A stretch of 64,000 nucleotides of DNA from Bacteroidaceae bacterium (GTDB lineage: Bacteria > Bacteroidota > Bacteroidia > Bacteroidales > Bacteroidaceae), in NCBI GenBank assembly GCA_017429525.1, contig JAFROT010000048.1, forward strand, positions 55,063-119,062, written 5' to 3'. Positions 45,488 through 55,643 of the stretch are shown one piece after another. Position 1 is the first letter of the stretch; each line of letters starts with the position of its first letter. Both the position numbers and the translations under genes were made by a program. The notes beneath the pieces were generated by a model. It had not been told where the DNA came from and did no database searches. It saw only the letters and a program-made list of their open reading frames with translations.

Positions 45488-45898
45488 ATGGACGAACAGA
45501 AACTGAAAGACTTCTTCGTCCACGACGAGTTCGCACGGCAGAACGGCATCACTATCGTCGAAGTGTGCGAGGGCTACGCTCGCACGCAGGTGTCTATTGA
45601 GCCTCGTCACTTGAACGCAGGTGGCGGTGTCCAGGGCGGCGTGCTGTTCACGTTGGCAGATCTGGCCTTCGCTGCTGCGACCAACAGTCATGGCACGCTC
45701 ACCGTCACTACAACGGCCAATATCACTTTCGTCCATAGTGTTGGCGTGGGCGCTCTCGTCACGGCCGAAGCACATGAAGTCGTGGATCATCGCCGACTGC
45801 CTTTCTGCGAGGTACGCATCACAGACCGTGATGGTCGGCTATTAGCCGTCTTTACCGCCAGTGGTTATCGCAAGGAAGGAACGCAGTTGCCGTTCTGA
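45488..45898 (+). CDS. PaaI-family hotdog thioesterase
   Basis: 136 residues of the hotdog fold: LNAGGGVQGGVLFTLADLAFAAATNS carries the conserved Asn-Gly and Asp/Glu region of PaaI enzymes, followed by TTTANITFVHSV. PaaI hydrolyses aryl-acetyl-CoA thioesters to free acids. It is the last gene of the porin-symporter-nitroreductase unit and makes biochemical sense beside phenylacetate-CoA ligases and iorAB. Confidence 0.88.
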   Translation: MDEQKLKDFFVHDEFARQNGITIVEVCEGYARTQVSIEPRHLNAGGGVQGGVLFTLADLAFAAATNSHGTLTVTTTANITFVHSVGVGALVTAEAHEVVDHRRLPFCEVRITDRDGRLLAVFTASGYRKEGTQLPF

Positions 45899-45925
45899 GG
45901 TGGCGCAGGCGGGGGGGATGGAGAT

Positions 45926-46042
45926 GTGGCGATAGAATCGCCACGGAAAGGATGGGACGTGCCTTGCATGGGTAACCTTGTTTACATATAAACGCAGAGG
46001 CCTTGACGAGTGTTCGTTGAGGAATCTGCGTTTATACGTGTA
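45926..46042 (+). terminator. Hairpins downstream of the PaaI gene
   Basis: GTGGCGAT-AGA-ATCGCCAC (45926-45944), then TACATATAAACGCAGA (45983-45998) pairing with TCTGCGTTTATACGTGTA (46025-46042). A T-run lies at about 46070. The remaining bases to 46165 show nothing else. Confidence 0.6.
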
Positions 46043-46165
46043 GATAGTGAGATACGGGCTTTTTTTGTAAGGCGCCTATGCGCTCCTGTTAGTCGTCTGC
46101 ACGTGATGGAGGGGAGCGTCTGTTTCTGAGGGCCTTTGTCCTTAGGAGGTCGTCCCCGTAATCTC

Positions 46166-47347
46166 CTATCTTCTGATGACCTTGTGAGCTACCCCCTTGT
46201 GTACCTCGATGACGCAGCCACGGCGATTGTTGCTGGCTTTCATCCCCTGAAGGTCATAGACCTGTGAGGGCAAAAGGGTGGGAGAGGAGGGCACGGTAAT
46301 GGCATCAGTAGGGTCGAAGAAGGGTTTGAGCGCTGCTCCAGGGCGACCTTGGGACGTGAATGCGCCTTTGCCGTAAGCATTCCATCCGAGTTTGCTGTAG
46401 TAGGCAGGCTTCCACCAACCATAGACCTCGGGTTCCCAATAGAAGATGCCTGCGCATGATGACAGGGCTTTCACCTTCTCGAATAGGTCGCTCATCACTT
46501 GTTGGGCTATTGTCTCGTTGGTGGCGTTGTAGCCTGTCTCAACAATCATCACGGGCACGCCGAACGTGCTGGCCAGCGATTGGATGTTGGCCGCTGTTTT
46601 GGAGTTCTCATTCTGCCAGTTGCTCTCGGGATAGTGGGAGAGCCCGATCATGTCGAATTTGCCACCATATTGCTTGAACGACTTGAAGAACCAAGCGTTA
46701 TCATCGGGACCTTTGTCGATGTGAATGATGACTTTGGCCTCAGGTAGCACGCGTTTCACGGCCTCGTAGCCAGCGTTGCTGAGGGCGATATAGTTTGCCC
46801 AGGCAGCACTTCCCGATTTGTTCCAGTCGATCTTGCCAGAGTCCCAAATCATGCCCGAGCGAGTCTCGTTGCCCACTTGCACCCATGCAGGCTCTATGCC
46901 TTCAGCTTTGAGGGCACTGAGGACGTCCGTGGTATGGTCGGCCACAGCCTGCTTCAGTTGCTCAAGTGAATAGTTGGTCCACGTCGACGGCTTGTTCTGC
47001 CGCCCAGGGTCGGCAAAGAAGTCGCTATAATGGAAATCAATCAAAAGCGAAAGCCCTTGAGCATGAGCACGACGCGCCTTCACGAGAACGTCGGCCTTGT
47101 CAGACCAAGCCCCATAACCAGACTGAGGATTAACCCACACACGCAAACGTATGGCGTTCATCCCAATCTGCCGCATCAGTGCCATCAACTCGGTTTGCTG
47201 CCCGTCGGTATTGTAGAATTGCTTGCCGCTGGCCTCCATCTCTGTGCACCAGCTAACATCAGCCCCCCGCGCAAAGGCGGGTGACTGAGCATGGATGGAA
47301 GCGTAAGAGAAGGCGAGCAGCGCAAGGAGAGCGCAGCGCCTAATCAT
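46166..47347 (-). CDS. GH53 endo-beta-1,4-galactanase
   Basis: 393 residues with a signal peptide (ending ASIHAQ). GH53 motifs: FARGADVSWCTEMEASG, AIRLRVWVNP, LLIDFHYSDFFADPG, WVQVGNETRSGM (acid/base Glu) and VMIVETGYN (nucleophile Glu), with WEPEVYGWW near the end. It hydrolyses beta-1,4-galactan of pectic arabinogalactan. The last 35 residues (VYDLQGMKASNNRRGCVIEVHKG) resemble the C-terminal sorting tails common on Prevotella secreted enzymes. Its ATG overlaps the stop of the ACT-domain gene (ATGA), an odd operon partner. Confidence 0.94.
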   Translation of the reverse strand: MIRRCALLALLAFSYASIHAQSPAFARGADVSWCTEMEASGKQFYNTDGQQTELMALMRQIGMNAIRLRVWVNPQSGYGAWSDKADVLVKARRAHAQGLSLLIDFHYSDFFADPGRQNKPSTWTNYSLEQLKQAVADHTTDVLSALKAEGIEPAWVQVGNETRSGMIWDSGKIDWNKSGSAAWANYIALSNAGYEAVKRVLPEAKVIIHIDKGPDDNAWFFKSFKQYGGKFDMIGLSHYPESNWQNENSKTAANIQSLASTFGVPVMIVETGYNATNETIAQQVMSDLFEKVKALSSCAGIFYWEPEVYGWWKPAYYSKLGWNAYGKGAFTSQGRPGAALKPFFDPTDAITVPSSPTLLPSQVYDLQGMKASNNRRGCVIEVHKGVAHKVIRR

Positions 47348-47751
47348 AGGGCTATGCTTTTGAGTTTGTTCTGCTCGATGACCCGAGCTGCATGAGCGTT
47401 GTCATCGGTGCGGAAGATGAGGATGCCCTTGCCACGGAGCAGGAACGAGTACATGTAGGTGATGCTGATGCCCGCCTCGCTGAACATCTTGACTGCATCG
47501 GCTGCGCGACCGGGCTGGTCGTCGAGTTCGATGGCGAAGACATCGCTGATGGCCACGGCAATGCCCGCTTGCTTCAGTTCCTCACAAGCGCGTGTAGGTT
47601 CGCTGCAGATGATGCGATAGATACCGTACTCAGCTGTGTCAGCGATGGTAGAGGCGATGATCTGGATGTTTGCCTGCTTCAGCACGTCGAGCACTTTGAT
47701 GAGTGTGCCCGAACGGTTCTCGATGAAAATGGATAGTTGTGGAATGGTCAT
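47344..47751 (-). CDS. Tandem ACT-domain protein
   Basis: 135 residues from MTIPQLSIFIENRSGTLIKV (47751). Two ACT-like units: residues 1-68 (IFIENRSGTLIKVLDVLKQANI) and 69-135 (FAIELDDQPGRAADAVKMFSEAGISI). Such small ACT proteins accompany phenylacetate-CoA ligase and IorAB genes in many anaerobes and probably sense an aromatic amino acid. It lies 40 nt after paaK and overlaps GH53 by 4 nt. Confidence 0.87.
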   Translation of the reverse strand: MTIPQLSIFIENRSGTLIKVLDVLKQANIQIIASTIADTAEYGIYRIICSEPTRACEELKQAGIAVAISDVFAIELDDQPGRAADAVKMFSEAGISITYMYSFLLRGKGILIFRTDDNAHAARVIEQNKLKSIAL

Positions 47752-47791
47752 ATTACTGGAAGTTTTAAAGTTTAAAAGACCTCTCTGTTTT

Positions 47792-49108
47792 CTACTGATA
47801 TACTTTTCGCTTGTCGACGACGCGGACGGCTTTGCCCTCACTCACGGGCAGGGTGCCCTTGGCTACGATACGCACGCGCGGTTTCAGCAGGATCTCGTCG
47901 CCGACGCGGTGGCGGATTTCCTTTGCCAGGTTCTCTATCAGCGAGTAGTTGTCAGTGGGCTCGGCCAACTCTACTTCGATAATCATCTGGTCGTTGTTGT
48001 CCTCGGTGACGAGGGTGATGAGGTAGTTGTTGCCCAGCTCGGGGAATTGCATCAGAATCTTCTCAACCTGGATGGGGAAGATGTTCACGCCGCGCAGCAC
48101 AATCATGTCATCCGAACGCCCGCGCATACGGTCCAGACGGATGTGGTTGCGTCCACAGGGGCACGAACGTCCCAGCACCCTTGTGAGGTCGCGTGTGCGA
48201 TAACGCAGCAGAGGCATGGCCTCGCGGCAGAGCGTTGTCAGCACCAGCTCGCCTATCTCGCCGTCGGGCACCGGCTCCAGCGTCTCGGGGTCCACGATCT
48301 CCACGATGTAGTAGTCTTCCCAGAAGTGAAGCCCGTTCTGCTCTTTGCACTCGAAGCCCACACCCGGTCCGCACATCTCGCTCATGCCAAACGAGTTGTA
48401 AGCCTTCACGCCCATCATCTCCTCGATGCGCTGGCGTTGTTCCTCAGAGTGAGGCTCGGCGCCGATGGCCAGCACCTTCAGCTTCGTATCACGCCGCGGA
48501 TCCACGCCCTGTTCCTTCATCACCTCATACAGACGGGTGACATAACTGGGTATGGCGTGTATGGCCGTGGTGCCGAAATCCTTGATGAACTTGATTTGTC
48601 GCAGGGAGTTGCCGGCAGCCGCAGGCACGGTCAGCATACCAAGGCGTTCAGCACCATACTGGAAGCCAAGACCACCCGTGAACATACCATAGCCACTGGA
48701 GTTCTGGAACACATCGTCGGGGCGCAGCCCCACCATCCACAGGTTCCTCGCCACTTGGTTTGCCCATTCGTCCAGATCCTTCTGCGTGTGCAGGATGACG
48801 GTCGGATTGCCCGTAGTGCCAGAGGAGGAATGCAGGCGCACACAGTCGCGAAGCGGCACACACGCCATGCCGAAGGGATAGCTCTCGCGCAAGTCTTGCT
48901 TGGTCGTGAACGGCAGCTTGCGCACGTCGGCCAGCGACTGAATGTCGTCAGCGGTGATGCCAGCCTCCTCGAACTTCTTCTGGTAGAAATCGTTCGTTAG
49001 GCAGTGGCGCACGGCCTGTTTCAGACGTTCCAGCTGCAAAGCCTCAATCTGTTGGCGCGACATTGTCTCGCGCTCCGGATTGAAGTAAGGTGAATTGACG
49101 TTAATCAT
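47792..49108 (-). CDS. paaK: Phenylacetate-CoA ligase (second copy)
   Basis: 438 residues. AMP-forming acyl-CoA synthetase motifs of the PaaK group: RLHSSSGTTGNPTVILHT (P-loop), FGMSEMCGPGVGFEC, LRYRTRDL and GRSDDMIVLRGVNIFP (hinge). It activates phenylacetate or related aryl acids to the CoA thioester using ATP. About 50% alike by eye to the paralogue at 50433. Both could also run in reverse of IorAB, capturing exogenous aryl acids for reductive carboxylation. Confidence 0.93.
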   Translation of the reverse strand: MINVNSPYFNPERETMSRQQIEALQLERLKQAVRHCLTNDFYQKKFEEAGITADDIQSLADVRKLPFTTKQDLRESYPFGMACVPLRDCVRLHSSSGTTGNPTVILHTQKDLDEWANQVARNLWMVGLRPDDVFQNSSGYGMFTGGLGFQYGAERLGMLTVPAAAGNSLRQIKFIKDFGTTAIHAIPSYVTRLYEVMKEQGVDPRRDTKLKVLAIGAEPHSEEQRQRIEEMMGVKAYNSFGMSEMCGPGVGFECKEQNGLHFWEDYYIVEIVDPETLEPVPDGEIGELVLTTLCREAMPLLRYRTRDLTRVLGRSCPCGRNHIRLDRMRGRSDDMIVLRGVNIFPIQVEKILMQFPELGNNYLITLVTEDNNDQMIIEVELAEPTDNYSLIENLAKEIRHRVGDEILLKPRVRIVAKGTLPVSEGKAVRVVDKRKVYQ

Positions 49109-49179
49109 TTCTTTTTTATATAATACAAATTTCTCACATGTTATTTCCGACCTGCGAATGTTGAAGATTTAATCAGGTC

Positions 49180-50409
49180 TCACTGCTTGGTCTTCACCAT
49201 GTAGGACGTGGTAGTCTCTTCTTCTCCGTCCTCGTTGACGGTCGTCTTTCCGAGTTCTATCTTACATCCTGAGCGGTCGATGAAGGCGGTGTTGGTGCGT
49301 CGTCCCATAGATGCCCCCTCACGTTTCACCTTCTCATTCCATCTGTCCATCTCTTCGATCTGGGCTGCGATGAGTGTTTCCACGGAATCCTTTGTCTCTG
49401 GTAGACATTCGATGCCATTCCTGTCCAACGACCGGACGTCGCCGTCATAGTCGCGTATGAGCGAATCGCCCTCTAACTGCCAGGTTCCCTCCATGACTCT
49501 GGTGTATTTGAGCCTGCCGATGTAGCTTGTGGCTGAAGCATAATACTGGTAGAGGTGCCTGAACCGATGGTCGCCCATGAACTCTATCACCTCCTCGGAG
49601 TTTCCCGCTGCTGACGGTGCCGACCACGTTCCCAGCAGCTGCTTCTCTGACACGCGGTTGCCGGTTCGTTTCTGCTTATTGAGATATTCTTCCAGTTCCT
49701 CGTCGGTGATGCTCATGATGAACTTGCACTGGTCGCTCTTCTGTTGCCAGTCATTGGCTTTGGAGTAGAAGATGCGGCTGCGTGAGGGAGAGAGGTTCAA
49801 GAAGAGTTTCACCTTTCGGGAGGGCAACCATTCCTTCAGGGCAGCTGCGATGGTTGCGGCATTCCATTCGTCGGCATTCATCATCGCCTGGTATCGCTCC
49901 TCGTTGGAGATGGGGAAGCGGAAACCTATATCGTTCTCTATCTGTTCGTCGTAGAACCGCCGCGACTGGTAGAACGACTGCACGATGCTGATGAACAGCG
50001 CGTTGTCGATGTTCTTCCACGTCTGTTGGCTGCTGTTGAAGATTCGCTCCTTGGAACCATCAATCATGTAGATGTCACCCTCGATGAGATACTGAAAGGC
50101 CTCGAGCAGCGTGTCTTCCGGGACCTGCTCTATCTGGTCCAGATGACGTTCCACGTACCTGGCCAGTTCGTAATGCTCTTCCTCCCACTTGGCCAGCTCC
50201 TTGAAAGCGGTCACATTCTCGTCAATGTCGCTGATGACCATCATAGCCATCTGACGGCCGTCACGCCGCTCCTTCCAATTCTCAATCCACTGGCCTGTGC
50301 CGAAAGTAAGGACGATGGAAAGGGTAGTGGCGATGGTGGTCAAGAGCAGCTCCTTTATGGTGCTGTTCCGCGTGACGCGACGTCGAATGACAGAAGTCTT
50401 CAGTTTCAT
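49180..50409 (-). CDS. Membrane-anchored protein of unknown function
   Basis: 409 residues. An N-terminal span at about 20-42 (LLLTTIATTLSIVLTFGTG) is followed by ENWKERRDGRQMAMMVISDI and a long helical part. A C-terminal region (about 250-340) with LLGTWSAPSAAG and EGTWQLEGDSLIRDY looks like a lipocalin-type beta structure. I do not recognise the whole protein; the N-terminal layout occurs in Bacteroidota membrane proteins of the DUF6090 kind. It lies 23 nt after one paaK and 71 nt before the other, so it interrupts a paralogous pair. Confidence 0.6.
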   Translation of the reverse strand: MKLKTSVIRRRVTRNSTIKELLLTTIATTLSIVLTFGTGQWIENWKERRDGRQMAMMVISDIDENVTAFKELAKWEEEHYELARYVERHLDQIEQVPEDTLLEAFQYLIEGDIYMIDGSKERIFNSSQQTWKNIDNALFISIVQSFYQSRRFYDEQIENDIGFRFPISNEERYQAMMNADEWNAATIAAALKEWLPSRKVKLFLNLSPSRSRIFYSKANDWQQKSDQCKFIMSITDEELEEYLNKQKRTGNRVSEKQLLGTWSAPSAAGNSEEVIEFMGDHRFRHLYQYYASATSYIGRLKYTRVMEGTWQLEGDSLIRDYDGDVRSLDRNGIECLPETKDSVETLIAAQIEEMDRWNEKVKREGASMGRRTNTAFIDRSGCKIELGKTTVNEDGEEETTTSYMVKTKQ

Positions 50410-50432
50410 TGGTGAAGGAATAGGATAATGAG

Positions 50433-51740
50433 TTAGAGCTTACGTTTGTCAATCACATGTGCGCTCTTGCCCTGACTGCGTTCGATGGTATTGGGTGCCT
50501 TCAGCTGCACTTTGGCAGCGATGCTGAGTACGCTCTTCAGTTTCGAAGCCAGTTTCTTCTCGAGGGAGTCGATGGCGGCAGGCGTGTCGAAGATTCCTGT
50601 GAAGTATTCTTGGCGAATCTCCACCTGCACTTGTAGCGTGTCGAGGTTGTTCACGCGGTCGACAATCATCATATAGCGTGGCGCGAATTCGGGCATCGAC
50701 AGAACGACGCTCTCCACCTGCGAGGGGAAGACGTTGATACCGCGGATGATGAGCATGTCGTCCGAGCGACCTTGGATGCGGCTCATGCGGACTGCCGTGC
50801 GGCCGCAGTCGCAAGTGCCGGGCAACAACGAGCAGAGGTCGCGAGTGCGGTAGCGCAGCACGGGCATGCCTTCCTTGGTCAGCGTCGTGAACACCAGTTC
50901 GCCTGTCTGTCCGGCAGGCAGTGGCTCCAGGGTCACGGGGTTGATGATTTCGGGATAGAAATGATCCTCACAGATGTGTGAGCCGTGCTGCATCTGACAT
51001 TCGTAGCTGACGCTGGGACCCATCACCTCGGAGAGACCATAGAGGTTATACCCCTTCAGCCCCAGGCGGTCTTGTATCTCCTGGCGCATCTGCTCAGTCC
51101 AAGGTTCAGCGCCAAAGGCACCTATGCGCAGACGGATATCGTCTTTACGAATGCCCAACTTGTCCATCGTCTCGGCCAGGTAGAGGGCGTACGAAGGGGT
51201 GCAGGCGATGCCGGTGATGCCGAGGTCGCGAATCAGTTTGAGGTGCTTTTCGGTATTGCCCGTTCCAGCAGGGATCACGCTGGCGCCGATATGCTCCACG
51301 CCATAATGAGCGCCCAGTCCGCCCGTGAACAGACCGTAGCCGTAAGAGACCGAGAAGAGGTCGTCGCGCGTCACGCCATAAGACGTCAGGCAACGAGCCA
51401 TACACTCGCTCCAGACACCGATGTCCTTGCGCGTGTAGCCCACGATGGTGGGGTTGCCGGTCGTGCCGCTGCTGGCATGCACACGGATGATTTCGCTCTG
51501 TGGCGCTGCTTGCAGTCCGAAAGGATAGTTGTCGCGCAGGTCTTTCTTCGTCGTGAAGGGTAGCTTGCGGATGTCCTCGATCGTTTGAATATCATCGGGA
51601 CGAATATCCATCTCTTGCAGCTTGTTGCGGTAGAAAGGTACGTTGTGGTAGACGTATTCTACAATCTTGTGCAGGCGTTTGCCTTGGAGCGCGCTCATCT
51701 CGTCGCGACTCATACATTCTTTGTTCGGGTTCCAGATCAT
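50433..51740 (-). CDS. paaK: Phenylacetate-CoA ligase (first copy)
   Basis: 435 residues with the same motif order as the second copy: RVHASSGTTGNPTIVGYT, YGLSEVMGPSVSYEC, LRYRTRDLCSL and GRSDDMLIIRGINVFP. First gene of the operon paaK - membrane protein - paaK - ACT - GH53, driven from the -7 box at 51782. Sequence differences around the acyl pocket suggest the two copies may prefer different aryl acids (for example phenylacetate versus indoleacetate); that is inference. Confidence 0.93.
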   Translation of the reverse strand: MIWNPNKECMSRDEMSALQGKRLHKIVEYVYHNVPFYRNKLQEMDIRPDDIQTIEDIRKLPFTTKKDLRDNYPFGLQAAPQSEIIRVHASSGTTGNPTIVGYTRKDIGVWSECMARCLTSYGVTRDDLFSVSYGYGLFTGGLGAHYGVEHIGASVIPAGTGNTEKHLKLIRDLGITGIACTPSYALYLAETMDKLGIRKDDIRLRIGAFGAEPWTEQMRQEIQDRLGLKGYNLYGLSEVMGPSVSYECQMQHGSHICEDHFYPEIINPVTLEPLPAGQTGELVFTTLTKEGMPVLRYRTRDLCSLLPGTCDCGRTAVRMSRIQGRSDDMLIIRGINVFPSQVESVVLSMPEFAPRYMMIVDRVNNLDTLQVQVEIRQEYFTGIFDTPAAIDSLEKKLASKLKSVLSIAAKVQLKAPNTIERSQGKSAHVIDKRKL

Positions 51741-51774
51741 GTTGTTTTTGTGTTGTTAAATGGTGAATCCCGCA

Positions 51775-51782
51775 CAAAGGTA
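51775..51782 (-). promoter_or_regulatory. TAnnTTTG -7 box for the paaK operon
   Basis: TACCTTTG on the minus strand, 34 nt upstream of the first paaK start. Confidence 0.65.
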
Positions 51783-51847
51783 CAACTAATTCTGTGTATT
51801 TTTGGCAAAAAGTAAGAAAAAGATTCATTGGAGCCACAAAAAAGTAT

Positions 51848-51855
51848 TAAATTTG
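51848..51855 (+). promoter_or_regulatory. TAnnTTTG -7 box for the ADP-forming synthetase
   Basis: TAAATTTG, 32 nt upstream of the GTG at 51888; divergent from the paaK promoter. Confidence 0.6.
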
Positions 51856-51887
51856 CCGCGTGATAAACAAAATATTAATTGAAAGCC

Positions 51888-53948
51888 GTGATTAATCAAC
51901 AATTATTACAGCCTGAGAGCATCGTCGTCATCGGTGGCTCCAACAATACCCATAAGCCAGGTGGTGCCATCGTTCGTAACCTCATCAGCGGTGGCTATGC
52001 AGGGACGCTGCGCATTGTCAATCCCAAGGAAGATGAGGTGCAGGGCATCAAGGTCTTTCACGACGTGAAGGAACTGCCTCCCACCGATCTGGCCATCCTC
52101 GTCGTAGCCGCCAAGTATTGTCCGGACTACGTTGAATACCTCGCCGCCGAAAAGCACGTGCGCGCGTTCATTATTATTTCAGCCGGATTCAGCGAGGAGA
52201 CTGCCGAGGGCGCTGTGCTGGAGCAGCGTATCCTTGATGCATGTGAGCATTATGGCTGTGCCCTTGTGGGCCCCAACTGCATCGGACTCCTCACGCGCTG
52301 GCACCATTCAGTGTTCACTAAGCCCATCCCCCGCCTCACCCCAAAGGGCGTTGACTTCATCTCTGGCTCGGGCGCTACGGCTGTCTACGTGCTTGAGAGT
52401 GCGGTGACCAAGGGGCTCCCGTTCAATTCCGTCTGGTCAGTGGGCAATGGACATCAGATCGGCATTGAGAGTGTGCTCGAATACATGGACGAGCATTTCG
52501 ATGCCGAGCGCGATTCGTTGGTCAAGCTGCTCTATATCGAGAATATTGCCGACCCTGACAAACTTCTCTTCCACGCGACTTCCCTCATTCGCAAGGGCTG
52601 CCGTATTGCTGCCATCAAGGCGGGCTCGTCGGAGAGCGGAAGTCGTGCTGCCTCGAGCCATACAGGAGCCATTGCCTCGAGCGACTCGGCCGTCGAGGCG
52701 CTGTTCCGCAAGGCGGGCATTGTGCGTTGCTTCTCGCGCGAAGAGCTGACCACGGTAGGCTGTATCTTCACCCTGCCGCGGTTCACGGGCAAGAACTTCG
52801 CCATCGTCACGCACGCGGGTGGGCCAGGAGTGATGCTGACCGATGCGTTGTCCAAAGGTGGCATGAACGTGCCCGCATTGACGGGACCCGTGGCCGACGA
52901 GCTGAAAACCAAGCTCTTGCCAGGCTCGTCCGTGGCCAATCCCATTGACATCCTGGCCACAGGAACGCCCGAACACCTCGGCATCGCCATCGACTATTGC
53001 GAAAAGCGCTTCACCGACATTGATGCTATTATGGTCATCTTCGGCACGCCAGGACTTGTACAGCTCTACGAGGCATACGATGTCCTGCACAAGAAGATAC
53101 AAGAGTGCCGCAAACCGATTTTCCCCATCCTTCCGAGCGTGAACACGGCTGGCCCTGAAGTGCATGAGTTCTTGAAGAAAGGACATGTCAACTTCTCCGA
53201 CGAGGTCACCCTGGCCACGGCGCTGACGCAGGTCATGAAGACGCCTGCGCCTGCCGACCAGAATGTCGTTGTCAACGGGGTCGACGTGCCGCGCATCCGT
53301 CGCATCATAGATGGAATAGATGCCGATGGCTATATCTCGCCTGCTTTGGTTCACGAGTTGCTCGAGAGCGCCGGCATACCGACGGTGCCTGAGTTCGTCA
53401 GTGCCGAGAAGGCCGATTTGTTGGCTTTTGCCGAGAAATGTCATTATCCTGTTGTGGCTAAGGTTGTAGGTCCTGTCCACAAGAGCGATGTCGGAGGCGT
53501 TGCCCTTAATATTCGCAGCAAGGAGGTCCTCAGTGCCGAGTTCGACCGTATGATGCGCATAGAAGGAGCTAAGGCTGTCATGGTGCAGAAGATGCTGAAA
53601 GGCACGGAACTGTTCATCGGTGCCAAGTATGAGACGCATTTCGGGCATGTCGTCCTCTGTGGACTCGGAGGCATCTTCGTCGAGGTGCTCAAGGACGTCT
53701 CCAGTGGCCTGGCGCCACTCTCCTACGAGGAAGCCTATTCGATGATTCGTTCGTTGCGCGGCTACAAGATCCTGAAGGGCACACGTGGACAGCAAGGCAT
53801 CAACAAGCGCAAATTTGCAGAAATCATTGTGCGACTGAGTACACTCCTTCGTTTTGCCACCGAGATCAAGGAGATGGACATCAATCCCTTGCTGGCTGAT
53901 GCCGATGACATCGTTGCCGTAGATGCCCGCATCTTGGTGGAGAAGTGA
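51888..53948 (+). CDS. Acyl-CoA synthetase (ADP/NDP-forming), fused alpha-beta
   Basis: 686 residues with a GTG start at 51888 (a TTG at 51879 is the alternative; no ATG is near). The alpha half has a CoA-binding Rossmann domain (ESIVVIGGSNNTHKPGGAIVR), GPNCIGL, SGSGATAVYVLE and the phosphohistidine region ASSHTGAIASSD. The beta half is an ATP-grasp domain (YPVVAKVVGPVHKSDVGGV, GTELFIGAKYE, EMDINPLL). It converts acyl- or aryl-acetyl-CoA plus ADP and phosphate to acid, CoA and ATP, so it could conserve the energy released by IorAB. Divergent from paaK and followed by GH43. Confidence 0.9.
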   Translation: MINQQLLQPESIVVIGGSNNTHKPGGAIVRNLISGGYAGTLRIVNPKEDEVQGIKVFHDVKELPPTDLAILVVAAKYCPDYVEYLAAEKHVRAFIIISAGFSEETAEGAVLEQRILDACEHYGCALVGPNCIGLLTRWHHSVFTKPIPRLTPKGVDFISGSGATAVYVLESAVTKGLPFNSVWSVGNGHQIGIESVLEYMDEHFDAERDSLVKLLYIENIADPDKLLFHATSLIRKGCRIAAIKAGSSESGSRAASSHTGAIASSDSAVEALFRKAGIVRCFSREELTTVGCIFTLPRFTGKNFAIVTHAGGPGVMLTDALSKGGMNVPALTGPVADELKTKLLPGSSVANPIDILATGTPEHLGIAIDYCEKRFTDIDAIMVIFGTPGLVQLYEAYDVLHKKIQECRKPIFPILPSVNTAGPEVHEFLKKGHVNFSDEVTLATALTQVMKTPAPADQNVVVNGVDVPRIRRIIDGIDADGYISPALVHELLESAGIPTVPEFVSAEKADLLAFAEKCHYPVVAKVVGPVHKSDVGGVALNIRSKEVLSAEFDRMMRIEGAKAVMVQKMLKGTELFIGAKYETHFGHVVLCGLGGIFVEVLKDVSSGLAPLSYEEAYSMIRSLRGYKILKGTRGQQGINKRKFAEIIVRLSTLLRFATEIKEMDINPLLADADDIVAVDARILVEK

Positions 53949-53982
53949 AGGCGTGAGGTTTCCCTTTAGTTGAATCCTTTGA

Positions 53983-55563
<1,581 letters not shown>

Positions 55564-55628
55564 CGGCGAGGTCGCCTCGTGGGTAGAGACAGGCGGGTAG
55601 CTCGGTGGCTATGAATCGCTTTTTAGTG

Positions 55629-55636
55629 TACATTTG
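55629..55636 (+). promoter_or_regulatory. TAnnTTTG -7 box close to an ATG
   Basis: TACATTTG, ending 8 nt before the ATG at 55644. If used, the transcript would start at or near the start codon. Confidence 0.5.
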
Positions 55637-55643
55637 CAAAGTC

